Source: Candidatus Merdimorpha stercoravium
GTDB lineage: Bacteria > Bacteroidota > Bacteroidia > Flavobacteriales > UBA1820
Length of the DNA stretch: 8,092 bases
Assembly: GCA_018715295.1 (NCBI GenBank)
Contig: DVLY01000011.1
Coordinates: 1 to 8,092, forward strand
Reading direction: 5' to 3'
Position numbers and translations under genes: made by a program. The notes below the pieces were generated by a model, which saw nothing but the letters and a program-made list of their open reading frames with translations, did no database searches and was not told where the DNA came from. The first letter of the stretch is position 1; each line of letters begins with the position of its first letter. This document shows, one piece after another, positions 1 to 8,092 of the stretch.

Positions 1-2697
<2,697 letters not shown>

Positions 2698-2721
2698 CGG
2701 TTCAAACCCGCGATATACTAC

Positions 2722-2759
2722 TTCGGGGCGGAAGGTCTTACCTTCCGCCCCGAATTTTT
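2722..2759 (+). terminator. Intrinsic terminator of carB
   Basis: A perfect 14-bp inverted repeat (2722-2735 with 2741-2754) encloses a 5-nt loop TCTTA and is followed by five T residues (2755-2759). It begins 25 nt after the carB stop codon. The T-run is only on the plus-strand side, so it should work mainly for carB transcription. Confidence 0.92.
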
Positions 2760-2978
2760 CCCGTTCCACCCTCACTGAAAAAAAAAGGGAATAATACATC
2801 TCACCCACCTTTTATCCCATTCTCCCTTACTTACTTACCCACTACAAACACAAACCTCCCTGCCGGACGAGGCCGCAGGGAGGTCTTTTTATAAAACGAC
2901 TGTCGGAAGTGCAGGAAAACCTGTCCCAAGCATCCCTCGGGCGGACGTATGCCGACGGGCTTAACCGGAGAAAGAGAC
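2760..2978. other. Non-coding spacer between convergent carB and lipoprotein genes
   Basis: Apart from the hairpin at 2854-2890, this spacer holds a run of nine A residues near 2779-2787, a C/T-rich stretch up to about 2850, and about 90 bp before the lipoprotein stop codon. I find no convincing ORF, no promoter of the TAnnTTTG type and no recognised RNA. A short minus-strand frame at 2842-3102 is an out-of-frame overlap with the lipoprotein gene. Confidence 0.6.
2854..2890 (+). terminator. Second intrinsic-terminator-like hairpin, possibly bidirectional
   Basis: ACCTCCCTGC (2854-2863) pairs perfectly with GCAGGGAGGT (2875-2884) around an 11-nt loop, followed on the plus strand by CTTTTTATA. 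Read on the minus strand the same stem is followed by a weaker T-rich run (TTGTGTTTG), so it could also end the minus-strand kinase-lipoprotein transcript, whose last stop codon lies about 95 nt away. No plus-strand gene is visible between this hairpin and the carB terminator. It may be a backup terminator for carB or the end of an unseen short transcript. Confidence 0.75.
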
Positions 2979-3608
2979 TCATTTCCCTGCCTTGTAAGCC
3001 TGGAAATCCGCCGTATCGTAAAACTGAGCTACCGTCTTGTACTCGCCGCCGTCCCGGCTTTCGGAAATCCCGATCGTGATCATCTTTCCCGCCAGGCGCC
3101 AACGATACACCTGCACGATGTAGCCCGGTTCCAAGCCCGTGGAACGCGGCATACCGTTGTCGGTGGTGGGCTTGCCATAAGTACGGCCAAAATAGTCGCG
3201 GAGGTTAGCTACCTCACTACGGATCTCGGTCTCGTAACGCGACACCGGTTTGTACAGGTCGTCCGCCGTGGTGATGTCCACCCGGTAGAGCCGGTCCTGG
3301 TAAAAGAACAGGGTAACGCGATAGGTGAGCTCCCCTATTTTTTCCTGAAAGTTGCTGATGGCCGGGGTATCCTTGTCCAGAAACCAATCCTTGAACTGCG
3401 GCAAAGCCGCCACCTGGTCGAAACTCATGCCGAACTCCGCCGTACCGTACGCCGTCTTGACCGGTGCTTTCGGAGTCGGAGCCTGTTGGGTTATCAGAAC
3501 CGTAGCAGGCGCAACAGCCTCCGTCGAAGTTTGAGTAGCTCCGGAAGGGGATTTGCATCCCGCCGAAAGGGCGAGCGGGGCAAACAGCAAAACCAATAAA
3601 GTCTTCAT
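2979..3608 (-). CDS. Putative lipoprotein of unknown function
   Basis: This 209-residue protein starts with K at position 2 and a hydrophobic stretch (residues 4-16) ending in LSAG before Cys18. That is a signal-peptidase-II-like site, although position -3 is Ser rather than the preferred Leu/Val/Ile. The residues after Cys (KSPS) lack the acidic run associated with surface export in Bacteroidetes, so a periplasm-facing anchor is more likely. Residues 19-52 are a Ser/Thr/Ala/Pro-rich linker with no predicted fold. Residues 53-209 look like a compact alpha/beta domain: a GMSFDQV segment (60-66), two beta-like stretches (YRVTLFFYQDRLYRVDI, 96-112), a helix ending in YGKP (144-147), and two further strands (VQVYRWRL, MITIGIS). 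I do not recognise a named family and assign no function. It lies 60 bp downstream of the lipid kinase stop codon in the same direction, so the two may be cotranscribed. The ATG at 3606-3608 is chosen because it opens the signal peptide; no clear ribosome binding site is visible. Confidence 0.85.
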   Translation of the reverse strand: MKTLLVLLFAPLALSAGCKSPSGATQTSTEAVAPATVLITQQAPTPKAPVKTAYGTAEFGMSFDQVAALPQFKDWFLDKDTPAISNFQEKIGELTYRVTLFFYQDRLYRVDITTADDLYKPVSRYETEIRSEVANLRDYFGRTYGKPTTDNGMPRSTGLEPGYIVQVYRWRLAGKMITIGISESRDGGEYKTVAQFYDTADFQAYKAGK

Positions 3609-3668
3609 GCGATTCGGTAAATATAAATTATTTCTTTCTTCCTCTTTTGTCCTCTTTTCGTTCCGTCC

Positions 3669-4550
3669 TCAACGCGGAGTGCGGCAGAAGAGCACGGGCA
3701 CTTTCTCCTCCTCCATCTCGACCTCCAGATGGTTGAACCGGCCGCCCACCTCCCCGTCCACCTGCAAGGTGGTAACGCGGGATATGTCCACGCTGGCCCT
3801 GCGACCCGAGACGCAGAAATAGTTGTCGTACTTCATTTCGTTGAAAAACTTGGTCCAGCCGGCGCGCACCACGGCTCCCAGATTGATCCGCCCGATGACG
3901 ATGACCTCGAAACGGTTGTCGAACGGATTGCCTTTCACGTTGAACGTCAGTCCCGACCCGTACCGCGTCCCGTTGGCAATGGCCAGCATCGCCCCTTTCT
4001 TCTCGTACTGCTTGCCGTCCACCGTGAAGCGGAAACGGTAGGTCTCCTGCGCCCGCACCGCCCCGAACAGATATTTGGCATAGGTGAGGATGCCCCGGTT
4101 CTTGTCCTGCTCGTAAGCCTTGACCAACTGGGCGTTCAGGCCGATGTCCGCCACATGCATGGAGTCGATCCCGTTGATCCGCACCAGGTCCAGGTTGCGG
4201 GTATGGTAAGTAGCCATCAGCATCTCGAAGCTCTCCCAGGGCGACTCGCCCGAAGGCAGGTCTTCCCGCATCCCGTTGGCCGAACCCATCGGGATATACG
4301 CTACGGGGATCCCCATTCCCTTGACCGCCGAGCAAATCTCGCGGAACGTCCCGTCGCCCCCCACCGAGAACACCCGGTCGGGCGCATAGGCTTCGACCCG
4401 CCGACGGATCTTTTCGGCGTCCTGCTGCCCGGAGGTATAGAAAAACTCGTAATCTATTCCGTAAGTATAACAATAGTCGTTGATGTTATTCACAAAATAA
4501 CTTTTATCTTTACCTCCGGATATAGGGTTTACAACGTATAGGACTTTCAT
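3669..4550 (-). CDS. Diacylglycerol kinase family lipid kinase (DgkB/YegS/LCB5 type)
   Basis: This 293-residue soluble kinase should phosphorylate a lipid hydroxyl with ATP at the inner membrane surface. Diacylglycerol to phosphatidate is the family default, but related members use sphingoid bases or other lipids. Family blocks are complete: NPISGG at 8-13, the nucleotide-binding GGDGT at 64-68, PMGSANGM at 87-94 (GSGN-like), DIGLNA at 135-140, NGTRYGSG at 193-200, and the late VDGE at 264-267. There is no signal peptide or membrane span. The ATG at 4548-4550 is preferred because MKVLYVVNPISGG begins as family members usually do; an in-frame ATG at 4572-4574 would add eight residues. The open frame continues far upstream, but only as an antisense overlap of the App1-like gene. 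The first codons, roughly 4440-4550, are clearly more AT-rich than the rest and overlap a candidate promoter for the divergent gene. Its neighbours, an App1-like phosphatase and an acyltransferase, support a role in phosphatidate/diacylglycerol turnover. Because Bacteroidales make sphingolipids, a sphingoid-base kinase cannot be excluded. Confidence 0.93.
   Translation of the reverse strand: MKVLYVVNPISGGKDKSYFVNNINDYCYTYGIDYEFFYTSGQQDAEKIRRRVEAYAPDRVFSVGGDGTFREICSAVKGMGIPVAYIPMGSANGMREDLPSGESPWESFEMLMATYHTRNLDLVRINGIDSMHVADIGLNAQLVKAYEQDKNRGILTYAKYLFGAVRAQETYRFRFTVDGKQYEKKGAMLAIANGTRYGSGLTFNVKGNPFDNRFEVIVIGRINLGAVVRAGWTKFFNEMKYDNYFCVSGRRASVDISRVTTLQVDGEVGGRFNHLEVEMEEEKVPVLFCRTPR
4479..4512 (+). 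promoter_or_regulatory. Candidate Bacteroidetes-type promoter for the App1-acyltransferase-asparaginase run
   Basis: GTTG at 4479-4482 and TATCTTTA at 4505-4512 resemble the Bacteroidetes sigma-factor consensus TTTG (-33) and TAnnTTTG (-7), each with one mismatch. The spacer is 22 nt, slightly longer than the usual 19-21. Transcription would begin near 4519-4521, giving a leader of nearly 60 nt before the GTG at 4578. The site lies inside the N-terminal coding part of the divergent kinase gene, in a locally AT-rich stretch. It rests on motif similarity only. Confidence 0.4.
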
Positions 4551-4577
4551 AGTCGTTACCAGTAAGAAAACCATCTC

Positions 4578-5543
4578 GTGGAAAGGCACATTCCGATACT
4601 GACGTATTACAGCTACCTTTCGGTGGGCAAGTACATACGGTTTGCCGGCACCATCCTGCGCGCTCCTGCGGACATGTTGTATATCGGAGACGAAAATACG
4701 ACTTTTCAGCATATAAAAAACCTCTATAAGCTCTATACTCCTCATTTTTTCAAAAATGCGATGCTCGAGGTGCGCTACCGGGGGTATTTCACCTTGTGCA
4801 ACATCGACTACAAAGGCAACTTCGTGGTGCCCCTGCCGGAAGAGAGCGAGGAATTCCTCATCGACGACATCCGCATCCGCCTGATCATCGACAATTTCGG
4901 CTATACGGTCTACGCCCCCAACCTGTTCCACGAACGCCTCTACATCAGCGACTACAAATACGGACTGATCACCGATATCGACGATACCATCCTGCATACC
5001 GGAGCAACGACCCTCTTCACGCGGCTCAAGCAGATCATCTTCACCCGCCCGGACGAACGGCGCTCGATCGAAGGGATGCCCGACGTGTACCGCCGATTGG
5101 CTGCCGACGGAGCCAAGATCTTCTACGTATCCAACAGCGAAGCCAACCTGTTCCCGGTCATCTCCACCTTCCTGCACAGCCACCGTTTCCCCCAGGGAGC
5201 GTGCTTTCTGCGCAAGAACAAACTCCTGTCCTACTTCCTGCACCACAAGAAGGGGCATCGTTCCCCCATCTCGCACAAACTGCGCGTGATCTCCATGCTG
5301 ATGCGCACCCAGCCCAAGAAACGCTTCATCCTGGTGGGCGACAACGGCCAGCACGACCCCGTCATCTACAAAGAAGTGATCCGGCGATTCCCGGGGCGGG
5401 TAAGCTACGTCTTCCTGCGGGACATCCACAACAAGATAGGCCTCAAACGCCAATGCTGGGACGGAGTACCGGTGCTGTTTTACAGTTCGCTCAACGACAT
5501 CAAAGGATTCATCTCCACCCGGTTGAATGCCGATTTTTCCTGA
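4578..5543 (+). CDS. App1-type (DUF2183) HAD-superfamily phosphatidate phosphatase-like protein
   Basis: This 321-residue protein resembles the catalytic domain of yeast App1, a Mg2+-dependent phosphatase that converts phosphatidate to diacylglycerol. All four HAD motifs are visible: I, DIDDT at 133-137 (nucleophile and acid/base Asp pair); II, VSNS at 184-187; III, Lys234 in HKLRVI; IV, GDNGQHDP at 254-261. The 130 residues before motif I form the family's accessory domain (YIRFAGTILRAP, then RYRGYF). There is no signal peptide or membrane span, so it is expected in the cytoplasm or peripheral to the membrane. The start is GTG at 4578-4580: the frame is closed by TAA at 4563-4565, no ATG occurs before residue 33, and starting there would remove part of the accessory domain. 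It lies 27 bp from the divergent kinase start and 28 bp before the acyltransferase. Codons 30-60 are unusually AT-rich for this window. Activity on phosphatidate is inferred from family and context; other phosphate esters are possible. Confidence 0.92.
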   Translation: MERHIPILTYYSYLSVGKYIRFAGTILRAPADMLYIGDENTTFQHIKNLYKLYTPHFFKNAMLEVRYRGYFTLCNIDYKGNFVVPLPEESEEFLIDDIRIRLIIDNFGYTVYAPNLFHERLYISDYKYGLITDIDDTILHTGATTLFTRLKQIIFTRPDERRSIEGMPDVYRRLAADGAKIFYVSNSEANLFPVISTFLHSHRFPQGACFLRKNKLLSYFLHHKKGHRSPISHKLRVISMLMRTQPKKRFILVGDNGQHDPVIYKEVIRRFPGRVSYVFLRDIHNKIGLKRQCWDGVPVLFYSSLNDIKGFISTRLNADFS

Positions 5544-5571
5544 CAAAACACACAGACACTTGCACTCGGAC

Positions 5572-6729
5572 ATGACTGCATACGACAAGACTTTCGACGA
5601 CATACGCCCTTTCACCGACCAGGAGGCCATCGCCGCCCTCCCGAAAGCCATCCGCATCCCCTACCTGGAACAAGTGATCCGGTACGGTCTGCCGGATCTC
5701 ACCCCGGAACAACTCAAAAGCCTGATCGCTTCGTGCACCTGCGTGCGCGATTTTATCGAAAAAGCCATCTACCCGGCCGTACAGCGCCTGTTGGACCAGA
5801 CCTCCGAAGGGGTCGTCTTCCGCGGTTTGGGGGCATTGGACAAGGACAAAGGCTATCTCTTCCTGTCCAACCACCGGGACATCGTCATGGACTCAGTCAT
5901 TCTGAACTACGGCCTGTACATCCAGGGCATGCCCCTGGCACAAAGCGCCATCGGCAACAACCTGGTCCCCGACGAAAACCTGCTGACGATCTCCCGCATC
6001 AACAAAAACTTCGTCGTACGCCGCGACCTCTCCCCGCGCGAGACCTTGGTTTTTTCCAAGAAACTGTCGCAATACATCGGCTACGTGCTCTCCCAGGCAG
6101 GCGACTCCGTCTGGCTGGCACACCGCGAAGGCCGGGCCAAGGACGGCGACGACCGCACCCAAGCGGGAGTGATCAAGATGCTGACCCTCGCTTCCCGGGG
6201 CGGCGACCTGGTGGACTACCTCCGGAGCCTGCGCATCGTCCCGATGGCCATCTCCTACCAATGGGACGCCACCGACGCGCTGAAGGTCCGCGAACTGCTG
6301 GCCAAACGATCGGGCGTGAAGTACGTCAAAGCTCCGGGCGAAGACCTGCACTCCATCATTACCGGTATTACCGGCTGCAAAGGGGGCATCTGTGTGGCAA
6401 TGGGCGACGCCCTGAACGAAGAACTCGAACCCCTGCGCACGCTGAACAACGACATGCAGCGCATCCACGCGGTCTGCCACCTGATGGACCGGCACATCCA
6501 CCGGCTTTTCCACCTTTTCCCCACGCATTACCTGGCAGCCGACCTGTTGGATGGTAGCTCCCATCGGAAGGATCATTACTCGGACGCCGACCGGGAGGCC
6601 TTCGAGCAGCGTATCCACACGGTGGCAGCCGCCTGCGGCCAAGACCCCCAGGCGCGGGAAGTCCTGCTGCGCATCTACGCCAACCCGGTGTTCAACCGGG
6701 AAAAAACCGAAGAAAACGAAAACGAATGA
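5572..6729 (+). CDS. Phospholipid-type acyltransferase (PlsC/PlsB-like)
   Basis: This protein probably transfers a fatty acyl group from acyl-ACP or acyl-CoA to glycerol-3-phosphate, lysophosphatidate or a related acceptor at the inner face of the membrane. With the ATG at 5572 it is 385 residues. Acyltransferase blocks are visible in order: I, LFLSNHRDIVMDS with His101; II, NKNFVVRRDLSPRE at 144-157; III, AHREGRAKDG at 183-192, in the place of the usual FPEGTRS; IV, VPMAISY at 223-229. The spacing in block I is unusual: His101 and Asp107 are separated by five residues rather than four, with Asp103 also present. An in-frame ATG at 5527 would add 15 residues and overlap the upstream gene by 17 bp. 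The 5572 start is preferred because FDDIRPF then falls at the extreme N-terminus, as I recall for Bacteroidales relatives; no ribosome binding site decides it. The C-terminal third is longer than in minimal PlsC proteins and rich in charged residues. The stop overlaps the asparaginase ATG by 4 bp. The acceptor substrate is not predictable. Confidence 0.92.
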   Translation: MTAYDKTFDDIRPFTDQEAIAALPKAIRIPYLEQVIRYGLPDLTPEQLKSLIASCTCVRDFIEKAIYPAVQRLLDQTSEGVVFRGLGALDKDKGYLFLSNHRDIVMDSVILNYGLYIQGMPLAQSAIGNNLVPDENLLTISRINKNFVVRRDLSPRETLVFSKKLSQYIGYVLSQAGDSVWLAHREGRAKDGDDRTQAGVIKMLTLASRGGDLVDYLRSLRIVPMAISYQWDATDALKVRELLAKRSGVKYVKAPGEDLHSIITGITGCKGGICVAMGDALNEELEPLRTLNNDMQRIHAVCHLMDRHIHRLFHLFPTHYLAADLLDGSSHRKDHYSDADREAFEQRIHTVAAACGQDPQAREVLLRIYANPVFNREKTEENENE

Positions 6730-7763
6730 AAGAAAATAAACTTCCGAAAATCCTGCTGATCTACACCGGAGGGACGATCGGCATGGTGCGGGACGAGGTA
6801 TCCGGCGGACTGCGTCCGTTCGACTTCGACAACATCCTGGCCAACCTGCCCGAGGCCCGCTCGATCCACTGCACGCTGGACTCCTACGCATTCGACCACC
6901 TGCTGGACTCCTCCAACATCTCTCCGGCCAACTGGGTGGAGATCGCTTCGGTGGTACGAGACCGGTACGAGGCCTACGACGGCTTCGTGGTACTGCACGG
7001 CACCGACACGATGGCCTATACCACCTCGGCGCTGAGTTTCATGCTCTCGGGGCTTTCCAAACCGGTCATTTTTACCGGCTCGCAGCTCCCCATCGGGCAC
7101 CTGCGCACCGATGCCAAGGAAAACCTGATCACCTCCATCGAACTGGCATCCCTGACGGGCGAAGACGGCCAACCGGTGGTGCGCGAAGTCTGCCTGTACT
7201 TCCAGCACGAACTCTACCGGGGCAACCGCTGCACCAAGATCAACGCCGAACAGTTCAGTGCCTTCGCCTCGCCCAACTATCCGCCCCTGGCCCATTCCGG
7301 CGTCCACCTGACGGTGGACAAGGACCTGCTCCTGCCGCGCTCCTACGCGTCCTTTTCGCTGGATACCCACCTGGAGACCGAGATCCTGATGCTGCACATC
7401 TTCCCCGGCATCCGCGCGGAGATGGTGCACTATCTGCTGGACTATCCGGACTTGCGGGGCGTGATCCTGCTGACTTTCGGCTCGGGCAACGCCCCCGACT
7501 CGGCCGAATTTCTCGCGGCGATCGAGCGCGTGATAGCGCGCGACATCCCGGTGGTCAACATCACCCAATGCATCAAGGGAGCGGTCCATCAAGGAGACTA
7601 CCAGGTCAGCGAATCGCTCCTGCGCGCCGGGGTGATCAGCGGGCGCGACATGACCAAAGAAGCGGCTCTGGCCAAGATGATGCACCTGCTCGGACACCAT
7701 TACGGAGTGGACGAAGTGCGGCACTACATGCAAAAGAGCCTCCGGGGAGAGGTCAGCGAATAA
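6726..7763 (+). CDS. ansA: Cytoplasmic type I L-asparaginase
   Basis: This enzyme hydrolyses L-asparagine to aspartate and ammonia. The 345-residue protein has no signal peptide, consistent with the type I (AnsA) rather than the periplasmic type II form. Catalytic features aligned with E. coli AnsA are present: YTGGTIG with nucleophile Thr17, HGTDTM with Thr93 and Asp94, and Lys171 in GNRCTK, followed by FASPNYPPL. The family block SGNAP (253-257) and TQC (280-282) are intact. At the position of E. coli Arg240, reported as part of the allosteric asparagine site, this protein has Leu249, while the Thr162 and Cys273 equivalents (Thr170, Cys282) are kept. The length matches the family with no truncation. 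The ATG lies in an ATGA overlap with the acyltransferase stop, which implies translational coupling and one transcript with the two upstream lipid genes. No obvious metabolic reason links them. Confidence 0.97.
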   Translation: MKENKLPKILLIYTGGTIGMVRDEVSGGLRPFDFDNILANLPEARSIHCTLDSYAFDHLLDSSNISPANWVEIASVVRDRYEAYDGFVVLHGTDTMAYTTSALSFMLSGLSKPVIFTGSQLPIGHLRTDAKENLITSIELASLTGEDGQPVVREVCLYFQHELYRGNRCTKINAEQFSAFASPNYPPLAHSGVHLTVDKDLLLPRSYASFSLDTHLETEILMLHIFPGIRAEMVHYLLDYPDLRGVILLTFGSGNAPDSAEFLAAIERVIARDIPVVNITQCIKGAVHQGDYQVSESLLRAGVISGRDMTKEAALAKMMHLLGHHYGVDEVRHYMQKSLRGEVSE

Positions 7764-7798
7764 AAGCCGCCGAAAAGGTCCTTACCCCTGTCGAATAA

Positions 7799-7824
7799 AC
7801 GGAAAAAGGCTTTTGAAAAGCCTT
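7799..7824 (-). terminator. Hairpin with a T-run on the minus-strand side
   Basis: AAGGCTTTT (7806-7814) and AAAAGCCTT (7816-7824) are perfect inverted repeats separated by a single base, so the real loop must be larger (about 5-7 nt). The run of A residues at 7803-7807 means that the minus-strand transcript would have the stem followed by T's. On the plus strand no T-run follows (CAGGAAGG), so as an asparaginase terminator it would be weak. It could instead block antisense transcription entering from the right. Confidence 0.4.
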
Positions 7825-7860
7825 CAGGAAGGGTGATAAACAAAAAAACGGCGGGAAAAT

Positions 7861-7891
7861 TTTTATAAGACGAAAAAAATTCGTTATTTAG
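7861..7891 (+). promoter_or_regulatory. Weak promoter candidate for tRNA-Ser
   Basis: TTATTTAG at 7884-7891, just before GCACC, partly resembles the Bacteroidetes -7 element TAnnTTTG (two of six fixed positions differ). A T-run at 7861-7864, 19 nt upstream, stands where a -33 TTTG is expected. Transcription would start near 7898, leaving a leader of about 54 nt to be removed by RNase P. The motif match is poor, and the call rests mainly on position and AT content. Confidence 0.3.
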
Positions 7892-7951
7892 CACCCCGTT
7901 AAGCAAGGGGGTAGAAAAGACATCGATCTTTCGCCAACCCGCTGACAAACA

Positions 7952-8038
7952 GGAGAGATGGCCGAGTGGTTTAAGGCGCACGCCTGGAAAGTGTGTATAC
8001 GGGAAACCGTATCGGGGGTTCGAATCCCCCTTTCTCCG
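7952..8038 (+). tRNA. tRNA-Ser, anticodon GGA
   Basis: The full class II cloverleaf folds. The acceptor GGAGAGA (7952-7958) pairs with TTTCTCC (8031-8037), with one G-U pair. The D arm has a GCC/GGC stem (7961-7963 with 7975-7977). The anticodon stem CACGC/GTGTG encloses the loop CTGGAAA with GGA at 7986-7988, reading UCC and UCU. A long variable arm TACGG-GAAA-CCGTA, typical of serine tRNAs, is followed by the T arm GGGGG-TTCGAAT-CCCCC. The discriminator base is G at 8038. CCA is not encoded (CAA follows), so it must be added after transcription. Confidence 0.98.
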
Positions 8039-8092
8039 CAAAATAGATTATTGCCCGTGTAAGGCGGTGCGAGAAAGCGAAAGCCCGGCAGG
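8039..8092. other. Unassigned 54-bp window end
   Basis: Nothing recognisable follows the tRNA before the window ends. More than one frame stays open on each strand, but the stretch is too short to call a gene, and no second tRNA acceptor-D arm can be folded with confidence. Confidence 0.4.

Larger units (their letters stand above)
7764..7951. other. AT-rich spacer between asparaginase gene and tRNA-Ser
   Basis: This 188-bp stretch holds the inverted repeat at 7806-7824, a poly-A patch near 7842-7848, AAAATTTTTAT near 7857-7866, and a small hairpin ACCCC...GGGGT (7893-7897 with 7908-7912) in the likely tRNA leader. No protein-coding gene is supported. A minus-strand frame of 105 codons across this spacer and the tRNA is an antisense artefact. 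Confidence 0.6.

Noticed and set aside
3618..3625. TATATTTA on the minus strand as a -7 promoter element for the lipoprotein gene
   Set aside because: It lies only about 10 nt before the ATG, which would leave almost no leader, and no -33 element is found at the right distance.
4551..5657. Minus-strand open frame continuing upstream of the lipid kinase, which would give a 662-residue protein
   Set aside because: The extra part is antisense to the App1-like gene, shows no domain and has the composition of a GC-rich antisense shadow; the kinase family N-terminus starts at 4550.
6675..7733. Minus-strand 352-codon frame antisense to the asparaginase gene
   Set aside because: The sequence is composition-driven, with no domain, opposite a gene with all catalytic motifs intact.
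7767..7854. Long-range pairing CCGCCG (7767-7772) with CGGCGG (7849-7854) as an asparaginase terminator
   Set aside because: The 76-nt loop and six-base stem make it a weak structure, and the T-run does not directly follow the stem.
7724..8041. Minus-strand 105-codon frame over the tRNA and spacer
   Set aside because: Its N-terminal part is simply the reverse complement of tRNA-Ser, a common annotation artefact.
7952..8092. tRNA-Ser 3' end as an integration site for a mobile element
   Set aside because: No integrase, no repeated copy of the tRNA 3' end and no change in gene character is visible; only 54 bases follow the tRNA.

Overview
The window looks like chromosomal DNA of a GC-rich member of the Bacteroidales; an Alistipes/Rikenellaceae-like genome is my best guess. 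The reasons are the G/C-rich third codon positions, weak or absent Shine-Dalgarno sequences, a promoter candidate close to the Bacteroidetes TTTG/TAnnTTTG type, a tRNA gene without an encoded CCA, and a lipoprotein in a context typical of that phylum. Genus-level placement is inference; no marker gene here settles it.

Layout. Bases 1-2697 (+) hold the 3' part of carB, the large subunit of carbamoyl-phosphate synthase. It is missing about 50 N-terminal residues to the window edge and ends without the usual C-terminal MGS-like allosteric domain. A perfect 14-bp hairpin plus T-run ends it (2722-2759), and a second strong hairpin lies at 2854-2890. Two minus-strand genes follow in map order: a small lipoprotein of unknown function (2979-3608) and, upstream of it in transcription, a lipid kinase of the diacylglycerol kinase family (3669-4550). 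Divergent from the kinase, with only 27 bp between the start codons, is a plus-strand run of three genes: an App1-type (DUF2183) HAD phosphatidate phosphatase-like protein (4578-5543, GTG start), a PlsC/PlsB-like acyltransferase (5572-6729) and a cytoplasmic type I L-asparaginase (6726-7763, ATGA overlap). After a 188-bp AT-rich gap comes tRNA-Ser(GGA) at 7952-8038. The final 54 bases show nothing I can name.

How the genes fit together. Three adjacent genes act on one small metabolic node: a kinase that would make phosphatidate from diacylglycerol, an App1-family phosphatase that would do the reverse, and an acyltransferase that would build phosphatidate or a related lipid. This suggests a local phosphatidate/diacylglycerol balancing module, although none of the exact substrates can be read from sequence. 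The asparaginase is translationally coupled to the acyltransferase with no obvious metabolic link. I see no mobile element, CRISPR array, toxin-antitoxin pair or defence system. The most unusual points are the shortened CarB, the lipid-cycle cluster with its very tight divergent start region, and the acyltransferase's seven-residue His-to-Asp motif.
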